Below, piece by piece: positions 46,893-55,223 of a stretch of DNA of 64,000 nt. The notes beneath the pieces are model-generated. The model had not been told where the DNA came from, made no database searches, and saw only the letters and a program-made list of their open reading frames with translations. Where the stretch lies: NCBI GenBank assembly GCA_027592755.1, contig JAQCLE010000004.1, positions 30,731 through 94,730 of the forward strand, given 5' to 3'. Each line of letters begins with the position of its first letter. Positions within the stretch are counted from its first letter, which is position 1. The translations under genes and the position numbers were made by a program. The stretch is from Bacteroidota bacterium. GTDB lineage: Bacteria > Bacteroidota > Bacteroidia > Cytophagales > Cyclobacteriaceae.

Positions 46893-47388
46893 CTTTGCTT
46901 TCTTGTATCTCTTCCAAAATTCTCTCCAAAATCTCAAGTTTGACCTGATAATTCAGGATCATCGCACTGATCACCTCATCATTGTCAGCGTCATCCTCGA
47001 GATCTTTCCTTAAATCGGCGTAGGCCTGATCCAGTAATTCCATGTCCTGCATAATGACTTCATCAAGGTTCATATTCCTGGCATGAATAGCCTCTATCTT
47101 TTCGCTTATCATATCAGTATAATATTGCTCAGTTTCGGCCCATTCAGGAGATAATTCATAAGTCAGCAGACTTTGTTCATTAGTGCTCAGGTTTTTCGTA
47201 TAAAGCAAGGTGGTGACACCAACACCAATTATGAAAGCTGCCGCCACCCTCCATAACCACTTTATTTCAATGGCCCTTTTTGTTTTATTAAGTCTGATTT
47301 CAATTTCAGGCCAGAGATCATCAAAATCTAAGTCATAAATCTCAAATTCATCCCGTCTTTTTTTAATTAATTTTTTGAAATTATCCAT
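46861..47388 (-). CDS. Putative anti-sigma factor (single membrane helix)
   Basis: The start (MDNFKKLIKKRRDEFEIYD) lies four bases after the sigma stop, and the longer frame upstream overlaps the sigma gene without resembling anything. A charged cytoplasmic part of ~50 residues contains FDDLWPEIEIRL, like the W-x-x-I motif of anti-sigma proteins. A single helix follows (WRVAAAFIIGVGVTTLLYTK, ~61-80). The periplasmic tail is long, acidic and probably coiled coil (ETEQYYTDMISEKIEAIHAR). Gene order strongly suggests that it inhibits the sigma factor; no ZAS zinc motif is visible. Confidence 0.68.
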   Translation of the reverse strand: MDNFKKLIKKRRDEFEIYDLDFDDLWPEIEIRLNKTKRAIEIKWLWRVAAAFIIGVGVTTLLYTKNLSTNEQSLLTYELSPEWAETEQYYTDMISEKIEAIHARNMNLDEVIMQDMELLDQAYADLRKDLEDDADNDEVISAMILNYQVKLEILERILEEIQESKDEQNDEGFNL

Positions 47389-47392
47389 TGCT

Positions 47393-47986
47393 CTAAGTGG
47401 TTTTTTCAAGTACTTTTCTGATTTTGACTCTGGCCTTACTATACTGCGATTTTGAAGCAGATTCACTAATCGCAAGTATCTGCCCAATCTCTTTGTGATC
47501 ATAACCTTCAAAAAGATAGAGATTCAACACCGTCTTACATCCATCAGATATCTGATCTATTGCTTTCATTATCCTTTTAATTTCTGTCTGCGTAAAATCA
47601 TCATTCAACGAGTCATCACTCTTATCTGGGATATCGAATTTTTCATCAAAATTGAACACTTCGAGTCTCTTTTTTTTTAGTGCATTGATACAGTGATTAA
47701 TCATTATCCTTTTCAACCATGCTCCAAAAGTAACCTCATCCCTAAGGTTCTCAATTTTCGTAAAAGCATCAATGAATCCATCTTGCATAACATCCCTACC
47801 ATCTTCATCATTCCCCATCATTCTCCGACAGGTATTAAACATCGCCTTAGCAAATATGCTGTACAACTCGTTCTGCGCCCTGCGATCACCCTCTTTACAC
47901 CTGATTACCAGATATTTATGTATAGATTGCTGGCCGGGCTCCAATCCTTCCGAATGCTTTGTTGATAAAGACAGGGTCGTTTTCAA
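47393..47986 (-). CDS. RNA polymerase ECF-type sigma-70 factor
   Basis: Region 2 contains LYSIFAKAMFNTCRRMMGND, DGRDVMQDGFIDAFTKIENL and WLKRIMINHCINALKKKR, and region 4 contains FEGYDHKEIGQILAISESAS followed by KSQYSKARVKIRKVL. The length of about 197 residues is normal. The start is uncertain: only a TTG lies at 47986, and the next good start would cut into region 2. It heads an operon with the anti-sigma-like and surface proteins. It is similar to the 14.1 kb sigma factor in region 4 (S-KSQ-SKAR pattern). Confidence 0.9.
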   Translation of the reverse strand: MKTTLSLSTKHSEGLEPGQQSIHKYLVIRCKEGDRRAQNELYSIFAKAMFNTCRRMMGNDEDGRDVMQDGFIDAFTKIENLRDEVTFGAWLKRIMINHCINALKKKRLEVFNFDEKFDIPDKSDDSLNDDFTQTEIKRIMKAIDQISDGCKTVLNLYLFEGYDHKEIGQILAISESASKSQYSKARVKIRKVLEKTT

Positions 47987-48033
47987 AAGGTTTCCAATCA
48001 GGTATAAAATTTTCTAACTAATTAGATTTTACG

Positions 48034-48654
48034 CTACTGCCATACTTTTGTAACGATGAAGCCACCGCAATAGTCTTTGGAATAAATTTCTTTCAAATCG
48101 TTTTGAAGAAAATATAGATCAAAATCGTATAATGAGTCACTTTCAAGTCTTGTGGTGATCTTAAAGAAGAATCTCATCAAACTTTGAACAATATACCGTT
48201 GCCAGAATGTACGGTAGCTAATGGGATTTTGTTTAAACTCTGAGCAATACCAGCGACCACCATCATTTAAATGTGACCTTAATAAAATCATGATTTTTTC
48301 GAGTCTTTTCTCAGAGAAGCAATCCATAACGAAATTACTAATTATACAATCGTACTTCTCATTCGGAATTGATTTCTCGGAACCATGAATGAAATGGATA
48401 ACTGCAGGCGAAATATTGGAATTTTTTTCTTTGGCCAACTTTAACATGTTGAAACTTGACTCGACATACGTCAGTTTCTGAATTTTATCGAACCTAAAAT
48501 ACGGTATAATCCATCCTGTTCCTCCACCAAGTATTAGCACCTTACCCTCAGGGATCATCTCGATAAAAACATCCGTCTGGCATCGCTTTATTGCTGGCCC
48601 GAAAACTAGCGCTGCTAACCTGTCATAGTATGGTGCAACGAGATCGAAATTCAC
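48034..48654 (-). CDS. Class I SAM-dependent methyltransferase
   Basis: The Rossmann motif VLILGGGTGWIIPYF (~34-48) and the acidic strand LTYVESSFNMLKLAKEKN are clear, followed by KYDCIISNFVMDCFSEKRLE and a RSHLNDGGRWYCSEF-like segment. It resembles ubiquinone/menaquinone-type small-molecule methyltransferases, but the substrate is unknown. The start is a GTG at 48654. It is the third gene after recQ, with 12 bases to the previous lipoprotein gene, and probably belongs to that operon. Confidence 0.82.
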   Translation of the reverse strand: MNFDLVAPYYDRLAALVFGPAIKRCQTDVFIEMIPEGKVLILGGGTGWIIPYFRFDKIQKLTYVESSFNMLKLAKEKNSNISPAVIHFIHGSEKSIPNEKYDCIISNFVMDCFSEKRLEKIMILLRSHLNDGGRWYCSEFKQNPISYRTFWQRYIVQSLMRFFFKITTRLESDSLYDFDLYFLQNDLKEIYSKDYCGGFIVTKVWQ

Positions 48655-48666
48655 ACTATTGGGGTG

Positions 48667-49068
48667 TTAATTCTGCCCTAATCCTTGTCTGCCATTTTCA
48701 ATGGCATCAAGCATATGTTTTTTGACCGCATTTATATTGTCAAATTCTTTAACGTAATAATCCATAATCTCCTGATGGCTTTTTTTATCAGATGGCCGTG
48801 AAAAATTGCGCATCCAATTCATCATACTTTCGTTGGCTTCATCCAAATCTCTGGATAGGATTAACAACTCTGACTGCGCATTTGCAATCGAACCAATCGA
48901 ATCCACTTTTACATTGATGTCCTTTTGCAAAGTCCTAATAGTTCCCATATAGGTCATCAATTCATCATGAATTGCCATTACATCATCAAATTTAGCCTGT
49001 TGAATAGTCTTATTATTGTTTCCACAAGCAATTAATACCATCAGAATTGGCATCACTAATTTGATCAT
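48667..49068 (-). CDS. Small lipoprotein with a coiled-coil region
   Basis: A 133-residue protein with a lipobox (MPILMVLIAC, cysteine 15), so it is probably lipid-anchored. The mature part is helical and charged (DDVMAIHDELMTYMGTIRTL, LLILSRDLDEANESMMNWMR) with a likely coiled coil. I do not recognise a named family. It is located between recQ (25 bases) and a methyltransferase gene (12 bases). Confidence 0.72.
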   Translation of the reverse strand: MIKLVMPILMVLIACGNNNKTIQQAKFDDVMAIHDELMTYMGTIRTLQKDINVKVDSIGSIANAQSELLILSRDLDEANESMMNWMRNFSRPSDKKSHQEIMDYYVKEFDNINAVKKHMLDAIENGRQGLGQN

Positions 49069-49093
49069 ATCTAATTAAATTGATGACTTGCTA

Positions 49094-51277
49094 TCAATTG
49101 GCGTGTTCTGATAGAAATTTAATGCGCATAAGCCGAATTTCATCTTCCGAATATTCGTCTTCTAATTCATCCATTGCAGCATCAAGATCGTCTGTTTCGG
49201 CACTCATGAAGTAGTCATAAATATCTTCTTGTTTGTCCCGATCCAACACATGAGAGATGTAATAATCAAGATTGAGTTTTGTGCCTGAATAACATATATG
49301 TTCAATTTCATCTAGTAATTGATCATAGGTCATTGTCTTCGTTTCAGCTATTTCTTCAAGATCAATTTTCTTATCGATCTGCTGTATTATGAATATTTTG
49401 TTTTTTGATTTATCTATCGCTGATTTTATGAGCACATTGGATGCAGTTTCAATTTCATTTTCTTCAATAAACTTGATGATTAAATCGAGAAATGGTTCCC
49501 CGAACTTGATCACTTTACCCATTCCCACCCCATTCACTTGCGCAAGTTCTTCCCTCGTTGTGGGATAAGTTGTTGCCATTTCCTCCAGGGAAGGATCCTG
49601 AAAGATAACATATGGGGGAAGGTTCTTACGTTTGCCAATGGTTTTCCTCAATCCTTTGAGCATTTCAAAAAGGGTGCTGTCATAAGCATTGGTATTGATG
49701 GTATCCCTGCCAGGTTCCTCTTCCTCACCTTCAGTGTCATATTCATGATCTTTTGATAGTTTAACAGGGTATGGATCCTCTATAAACGATGCTCCTTTTT
49801 CTGTCAACTTAAGAACACCTACAGAATCGATATCTTTCTCAAGATACTCCATGAGCAGGGTTTGTCTAACCACGGATTTCCAAAAACCATCTGTTTCTTT
49901 ACCCCCCGCACCAAAGACTTCAGTTTTATTGTGCCCATAACTTTTCACATGGGCATTTTCAACACCTCTTATAACATCCACGAGATGATTCATTCCAAAT
50001 CTTTGATCTGTCTGAAAAGCAGCTTTAACCACGGACACTACGAATTCTTGTCCATCATATTGCTCTCGAGGATGGACACAGTTATCACAAAAACCGCAAT
50101 CTTTTTCATAACTCTCACCAAAATAATGGAGCAGCTGTTTTCGTCGGCATATTGCGGATTCTGCATATGCAGTCATTTCTTCAAGAAGAAGCCGGGCGTT
50201 ATCTCTTTCAGTTACTGACTTGTCCTTATTAAATTTTTCGAGTTTCAGTATGTCATTATAACTATAAAACATTAGGCAGCTACCTTCCAATCCATCTCTA
50301 CCGCCCCTTCCTGTTTCCTGATAATAACCTTCAATTGATTTAGGTGCATCATAATGGATAACAAAGCGCACATCAGGTTTGTCAATACCCATACCAAAAG
50401 CAATTGTTGCCACTATAACGTCCGTTTCTTCATTTAAAAAGTCATCCTGATTTTTCATCCTTATTCCTGGGTCAAGCCCAGCATGGTACGGTGCAGCTTT
50501 TACATCATTCACCACAAGAAATTCTGCAATTTCTTCTACTTTCTTTCGGCTTAAGCAATAAATAATTCCGGATTTCCCTTTCCTGCTCTTAATGAATTTG
50601 ATGAGTTGTTTTTTGGCTTCTTTCTTAGGTCTTACCTCATAATAAAGGTTAGGCCTATTAAATGAAGATTTGAACAAATCAGCATCTTCCATTTGAAGAT
50701 TCTTTTGAATGTCCAGTTGAACTTTTGGAGTGGCGGTGGCTGTCAGGGCAATTATCGACATATCGCCAATCTGGGCTAGAATTGATTTTATTTTGCGGTA
50801 TTCCGGGCGAAAATCATGACCCCACTCTGAGATACAATGGGCTTCATCGATGGCCGCAAAAGAAATATTTGCCTCCTTAAGAAAGGCTACATTCTCTTCT
50901 TTTGTAATCGATTCTGGAGCAACATAAAGTAATTTAACCGAGCCATTGAGCGTCTCTTTTTTCACCCTATTAATCTCTGATTTTGACAAAGTCGAGTTTA
51001 AGAATTGTGCGTTGACACCAACAGCATTCATCTGATCAACCTGGTTTTTCATAAGTGCAATGAGCGGCGAAATTACAATTGCTACACCTTCCCTGACTAT
51101 AGCTGGTAACTGATAACAAAGTGACTTCCCAGCTCCAGTCGGCATAATCACGAAAGTATTACGACCTTGCATGATGTTATTTATTACAGCTTCCTGCTTA
51201 CCTCTAAAAGTGTTATACCCAAAGACTTCCTTGAGGCTTTCATTCAATTGCACAGAATAATCTTCAACTACTTCCAT
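49094..51277 (-). CDS. recQ: ATP-dependent DNA helicase RecQ
   Basis: A 3'-5' helicase of 727 residues. Helicase domains: Walker A MPTGAGKSLCYQLPA, DEAHCISEWGHDFRP, LTATATPKV, FGMGIDKPDVRFVIHYD and QETGRGGRDG. The RecQ zinc cysteines are in CRRKQLLHYFG and CGFCDNCVHP. An RQC winged helix and an HRDC-like domain (ETIGKRKNLPPYVIFQD-like segment, then LAQVNGVGMGKVIKFG) follow. A longer acidic C-terminus (AETDDLDAAMDELEDEYSED) completes it. The start is the ATG at 51277; a TTG precedes it. It acts in recombination and repair. Confidence 0.96.
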   Translation of the reverse strand: MEVVEDYSVQLNESLKEVFGYNTFRGKQEAVINNIMQGRNTFVIMPTGAGKSLCYQLPAIVREGVAIVISPLIALMKNQVDQMNAVGVNAQFLNSTLSKSEINRVKKETLNGSVKLLYVAPESITKEENVAFLKEANISFAAIDEAHCISEWGHDFRPEYRKIKSILAQIGDMSIIALTATATPKVQLDIQKNLQMEDADLFKSSFNRPNLYYEVRPKKEAKKQLIKFIKSRKGKSGIIYCLSRKKVEEIAEFLVVNDVKAAPYHAGLDPGIRMKNQDDFLNEETDVIVATIAFGMGIDKPDVRFVIHYDAPKSIEGYYQETGRGGRDGLEGSCLMFYSYNDILKLEKFNKDKSVTERDNARLLLEEMTAYAESAICRRKQLLHYFGESYEKDCGFCDNCVHPREQYDGQEFVVSVVKAAFQTDQRFGMNHLVDVIRGVENAHVKSYGHNKTEVFGAGGKETDGFWKSVVRQTLLMEYLEKDIDSVGVLKLTEKGASFIEDPYPVKLSKDHEYDTEGEEEEPGRDTINTNAYDSTLFEMLKGLRKTIGKRKNLPPYVIFQDPSLEEMATTYPTTREELAQVNGVGMGKVIKFGEPFLDLIIKFIEENEIETASNVLIKSAIDKSKNKIFIIQQIDKKIDLEEIAETKTMTYDQLLDEIEHICYSGTKLNLDYYISHVLDRDKQEDIYDYFMSAETDDLDAAMDELEDEYSEDEIRLMRIKFLSEHAN

Positions 51278-51436
51278 TACCAAAAATGATCTAATTAAGC
51301 GCTAATCATAGTAACACTGTTATTCTGATTAGAGCAAATTGAATTTAGCTATTTTTTTGATATCAATTACTCATAAATTTTTTTTTATTCCTTAAATACC
51401 CGAATCCTCATGAAAAGTGTAACTATTAAATACATT

Positions 51437-51444
51437 TATATTTG
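51437..51444 (+). promoter_or_regulatory. Candidate -7 box for the mannose-1-phosphate guanylyltransferase gene
   Basis: TATATTTG matches TAnnTTTG perfectly and lies 38 bases before the ATG at 51483. No -33 TTTG is visible. Confidence 0.45.
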
Positions 51445-51482
51445 CATGAAATGTTAGCCTTAAAGAATAGTTGCAAAACTCA

Positions 51483-52562
51483 ATGAAAGTTGAAAACCTA
51501 CATCTTGTGATAATGGCTGGCGGCATTGGAAGTAGATTTTGGCCATACAGCCGAAACTCCTTACCTAAGCAATTCCTAGACGTTCTTGATACAGGTAAAA
51601 CCCTTCTACAACTAACTTATGACCGCTTTAAGAATTTGGCAAGCGAAGAGAACATCTATATTGTGTCCAATCAACAGTATAAACAAATCATTCTTGATCA
51701 ACTCCCTGGGATATCCGCTGATCAGATTTTATCAGAACCGGTCAGAAGAAATACGGCTCCTTGTGTCGCATACGCATCGTATAAAATTCGGAAAAAGGAC
51801 CCAAATGCTGTAATTGTAGTATCTCCAGCTGATCATGCAATTTTTGGAGAAATTGAATACCTAAACTGTATAAGGGATGCTGTGAAATACGCCAGTTCTG
51901 AGGATATACTAATTACACTAGGAATTAAACCAACAAAGCCAGAAACTGGTTACGGATACATTCAATATATCAAACAGAAGGATAAAGGTCTAAAGAAAGT
52001 AAAGACATTTACTGAGAAACCTCAGATCGATCTGGCTAAAACTTTTATCGACAGTGGAGATTTTGTTTGGAACGCTGGAATTTTTATTTGGTCCGTAAAA
52101 TCGATTACATCAGCTTTTGAACAATATCTACCTGAAGTTGCGGAACTTTTCGATGATTGCACCGATTCCTATTCGACCGATAATGAACAAACAGCAATTG
52201 ATAGGGCTTATTCCCAAATTAAAAACATATCCATTGACTATGGAATAATGGAAAAGGCGACCAACGTACATGTCATATTAGGCGAATTCGGTTGGTCCGA
52301 CATTGGCTCATGGAGTTCCCTTTATGAGATCAAGGATAAAGACGATAGCGATAATGTTGTTGGTGGTAATGCTCTCCTTTTTAATTGCTCAAAAAACATT
52401 ATCCATGGGAAGAGTGATAAGGTTATTGTAATGCAGGACCTTGAAGGATACCTGGTGGCCGATTTTGATGACGTTCTGCTTATTTGCAAGAAAGATGAAG
52501 AGGCGAAGTTTCGGGAATTTGTGAGTGAGGTGAAATCTAAAAAAGGCGATAAATACCTCTAA
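51483..52562 (+). CDS. Mannose-1-phosphate guanylyltransferase
   Basis: It makes GDP-mannose from mannose-1-phosphate and GTP for glycan synthesis. The N-terminal pyrophosphorylase loop is VIMAGGIGSRFWPYSRNSLP, then KQF. ADHAIFGEIEYL (metal aspartate), GYGYIQYI, FTEKPQIDLA and WNAGIFIWSV are the other family markers. At 359 residues it is monofunctional, with no C-terminal phosphomannose isomerase domain. I start at the ATG at 51483; an in-frame TTG lies four codons earlier. Its stop shares four bases with the convergent rRNA methyltransferase gene. Confidence 0.93.
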   Translation: MKVENLHLVIMAGGIGSRFWPYSRNSLPKQFLDVLDTGKTLLQLTYDRFKNLASEENIYIVSNQQYKQIILDQLPGISADQILSEPVRRNTAPCVAYASYKIRKKDPNAVIVVSPADHAIFGEIEYLNCIRDAVKYASSEDILITLGIKPTKPETGYGYIQYIKQKDKGLKKVKTFTEKPQIDLAKTFIDSGDFVWNAGIFIWSVKSITSAFEQYLPEVAELFDDCTDSYSTDNEQTAIDRAYSQIKNISIDYGIMEKATNVHVILGEFGWSDIGSWSSLYEIKDKDDSDNVVGGNALLFNCSKNIIHGKSDKVIVMQDLEGYLVADFDDVLLICKKDEEAKFREFVSEVKSKKGDKYL

Positions 52563-53344
52563 ATTGTCCTTTGTCGGAGTATTTCGAAAAGTAGGATTGA
52601 GGAAGCATTAGACACGTTCAAGGATCCAATTTTCCCCTTCATTGGAATTTTGACCCTCTGATCGGCAAGTTTTAGCAACTCGTTTGAAATCCCGTCTTCT
52701 TCTGATCCAACAATTAATGCCACAGGGCCAGTTAAATCAGACTGATGGTAGATGGTCTCACTCTTTTCAGTACAGGCAATTAGTTGCACGCCGCTATCCC
52801 TGAGGTATTTACAAGTTTCAAAAAGATTGTTCTCCTTGCAGATGGCCAGATGATTAAGTGCTCCTGCAGAGGCCTTCATAGCATCACTGTTGATTTGAGC
52901 GCTTCCTTTTGCGGGTAATATAAGTGCATCAATACCTGCGCATTCAGATGATCTGGCAATTGAACCCAGGTTTCTGATATCAGTAAGATGATCGAGTACA
53001 ATAACAAAAGGGTCCCGACCCTGATCAAAACATGCGGCAATAATGTGGTGAAGTGATGAGTATTCAATCAATGAAAGCAATCCAACTACCCCCTGATGGT
53101 TTTGTCGACAAAGGCGTTTCAATTTCTCAATCGGGACAAGAGAAACAGGTGTGCCTGCCAGACGTGCCGAAGTGATTAGTTCATCCATTATGTCCCCTCG
53201 AGCACCCTTTTGTAGGAATAGTTTTTCGAGCGTTTTGCCAGCTTTAAACGCTTCAAGGGTCGTTTGCCGCCCGAAGATCATTTCAGCATCAGGCTTTCGC
53301 CTCGGATAAAACTTTGGTTGATTTAAATTCTGCCTTTTCTCCAT
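52559..53344 (-). CDS. rlmB: 23S rRNA 2'-O-ribose methyltransferase, RlmB/TrmH family
   Basis: A SPOUT-fold methyltransferase. The N-terminal L30e-like domain spans ~20-95 (IFGRQTTLEAFKAGKTLEKL). The SpoU catalytic motifs are DHLTDIRNLGSIARSSECAG (motif 1), ALIVGSEEDGISNELL (motif 2) and IPMKGKIGSLNVSNASSILL (motif 3). The length of 261 residues matches RlmB, which methylates G2251; another TrmH-family target is possible. Its ATG overlaps the upstream GWxTD gene by 22 bases, so they are co-transcribed. Confidence 0.87.
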   Translation of the reverse strand: MEKRQNLNQPKFYPRRKPDAEMIFGRQTTLEAFKAGKTLEKLFLQKGARGDIMDELITSARLAGTPVSLVPIEKLKRLCRQNHQGVVGLLSLIEYSSLHHIIAACFDQGRDPFVIVLDHLTDIRNLGSIARSSECAGIDALILPAKGSAQINSDAMKASAGALNHLAICKENNLFETCKYLRDSGVQLIACTEKSETIYHQSDLTGPVALIVGSEEDGISNELLKLADQRVKIPMKGKIGSLNVSNASSILLFEILRQRTI

Positions 53345-54522
53345 TGATTAACTCGTTGAAACCAGAACCTTTTTAATTCCTCAGTTCGTTCGAGTTCATA
53401 GTGATGTGGTGTGAAGATATTTCTGATTTTATTGAAAGTGAAAAGAATGTTATCGTCCCCTCCAGTATTGTCATAAATCCATGACTCGCTAGTTGCCGAT
53501 CGCCTAACAGCATCCGGCGAACCAAATACGATTAAAACCATCCCCATATCAGTTTTCCATCCCTGTTTATAATTGGTAAAAAACTGATTTGCATTCGATA
53601 TCTGCCTGAAATAATATTTTATAGTTTCGGCCGCCCTTTCCGGAGACCTTGTTATGTCAAGCCAAAAAGTATCCAAGGCCTTTTTCTTATCCTGAGAGTA
53701 TTCAATGTCATCGAACTCGGTTTTAGTACTTATGTAAACCAGTGGCTGGATAACATCTTCAATTCTAATTAATCTTGGATAAATTGGTGGCGCTGACACA
53801 ATGCTAACTCCCGAATACGACGAAGAATCCGTTTGCAGGAAATAAAACTTCCCAACATCCGGTTTAAAGCCTGTATCATTTATTGTAACCGAATTCATGT
53901 TTAGATCCTTTGGAATATTTGGAGCAGTGCTAAGTGGTGGAAGTGCGGGTGGGAAATCCTCATCATACTCATATATAAAAAGTGGCTGACCATCCCAAAA
54001 CAATGAATCGGGGAAAGCAACAAAGTTTTGAATGAGATAACCGTTTTTAGACCTGACCAAAAAATCAGGAGCTTCAAAATTTATGAGATCACCGAGTGGA
54101 ATATCATAGTAGTGTGGCTTATTGGAAGGTATATGTAAAACCTCAAAGACAGCCAAATCAGAAGAATCCAATTTGAACGTATACTCGCCGATATATTGAT
54201 TGACAATAATTGATTGTGAAAGGCTTAATTCCAATCCAGTATTTGCACTAAGCGATAAATCCCGATATCCTTTTTGCTTGTAAAATTTTAGTGAAAAATT
54301 AGTGCCCTCATCTTTAAGTTCAAGTTGGAATATTATTTTATAGGTGGAATCGGATCGTATCAGCTTGTAATGAAAAAAGACAAGAGCCTCAGAATCATAC
54401 TTATAACTGAAGTTTACACTTGTTAAATCAATGCCATATGAAAGGAATCTACTCAAACAAATAAGGATGAATAGATGAACAAATTTTAGTATTGAGCGTT
54501 TCCGGGTTATCAGCGATTTCAT
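53323..54522 (-). CDS. GWxTD domain protein
   Basis: A signal-like N-terminus (FVHLFILICLSRFLSYGI) is followed by ~230 beta-rich residues and then a C-terminal GWxTD domain: YKQGWKTDMGMVLIVFGSPD, SWIYDNTGGDDNILFTF and ending with ELERTEELKRFWFQRVNQWR. The GWxTD domain is found mainly in Bacteroidota and Acidobacteria and has no settled function. The length of 399 residues is typical. The 3' end overlaps the rlmB-like gene by 22 bases, an operon arrangement I have no functional explanation for. Confidence 0.85.
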   Translation of the reverse strand: MKSLITRKRSILKFVHLFILICLSRFLSYGIDLTSVNFSYKYDSEALVFFHYKLIRSDSTYKIIFQLELKDEGTNFSLKFYKQKGYRDLSLSANTGLELSLSQSIIVNQYIGEYTFKLDSSDLAVFEVLHIPSNKPHYYDIPLGDLINFEAPDFLVRSKNGYLIQNFVAFPDSLFWDGQPLFIYEYDEDFPPALPPLSTAPNIPKDLNMNSVTINDTGFKPDVGKFYFLQTDSSSYSGVSIVSAPPIYPRLIRIEDVIQPLVYISTKTEFDDIEYSQDKKKALDTFWLDITRSPERAAETIKYYFRQISNANQFFTNYKQGWKTDMGMVLIVFGSPDAVRRSATSESWIYDNTGGDDNILFTFNKIRNIFTPHHYELERTEELKRFWFQRVNQWRKGRI

Positions 54523-54605
54523 TTATAAAGCCTAATATAAAACATTACATCAACGCTGCGGAATTGAAATTTGAAAACAAGGGTATCATATTATACTAAG
54601 CCGGA

Positions 54606-55169
54606 ATGACAACGAACAGAACAAAAACGGACCCATTGTATTTCATAGCAATTGTGATTGATAAAAAGCCTGGTGATGAAATCAACGGTTTTAAACATCT
54701 AATGGCCAAACATTACGCATCCAAAGCGGCCTTACGATCGCCACCGCACATTACACTACATATGCCATTCGTAAAACCCGAAAAAAAGGAAGAAAAAATG
54801 AAAGAAAAACTATCAGAATTTTGTCAGAGTTTTGATCCTTTTGATATTGAATTAAAAGATTTTGGTAGCTTCGACTCGAGAGTCATTTTCGTAAATGTCG
54901 TAGTTAATGAAACACTCCTAAAGTTGCAGAATACACTTGCCAACTTTGCAAGATCAGAGCTCGGGATATTTAATGCGGTATACAAAGGGCGCCCATTCCA
55001 ACCCCATATAACAATGGCATTTCGTGACCTTTCTAAAGTAAATTTTTCTAAAGTATGGAATCACTTTCAGAACCTGCCCTTTGACGGGATTCATCATTGC
55101 CACAGCATTGCTCTGCTGAAGCACAATGGGAAAACTTGGGATATTAACGCATCGTTCCCCTTCAGTTAA
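54606..55169 (+). CDS. 2H phosphoesterase superfamily protein (2'-5' RNA ligase-like)
   Basis: The two H-x-T motifs of the 2H fold are present: PPHITLHMPFVKPEKKE (~57-60) and QPHITMAFRDLSKVNF (~137-140). They lie about 80 residues apart in a 187-residue protein, as in the LigT/ThpR group. Members hydrolyse or ligate 2',5'-linked or cyclic nucleotide phosphates; the substrate here is unknown. It is a single gene between two minus-strand operons. Confidence 0.85.
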   Translation: MTTNRTKTDPLYFIAIVIDKKPGDEINGFKHLMAKHYASKAALRSPPHITLHMPFVKPEKKEEKMKEKLSEFCQSFDPFDIELKDFGSFDSRVIFVNVVVNETLLKLQNTLANFARSELGIFNAVYKGRPFQPHITMAFRDLSKVNFSKVWNHFQNLPFDGIHHCHSIALLKHNGKTWDINASFPFS

Positions 55170-55223
55170 TAACTATTGACATCAGATTTTGAAGGTGAGC
55201 CCTAAACCAAACACCTGTTTGAA

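Noticed and set aside
47389..47511. Longer N-terminus of the 47 kb anti-sigma-like protein
   Set aside because: The extra 41 residues lie within the sigma gene, are basic and unlike the family; the ATG at 47388, just after the sigma stop, fits better.
49094..51277. RecQ-centred defence or mobile island
   Set aside because: RecQ has the normal chromosomal architecture, and the neighbours are a lipoprotein and a small-molecule methyltransferase.
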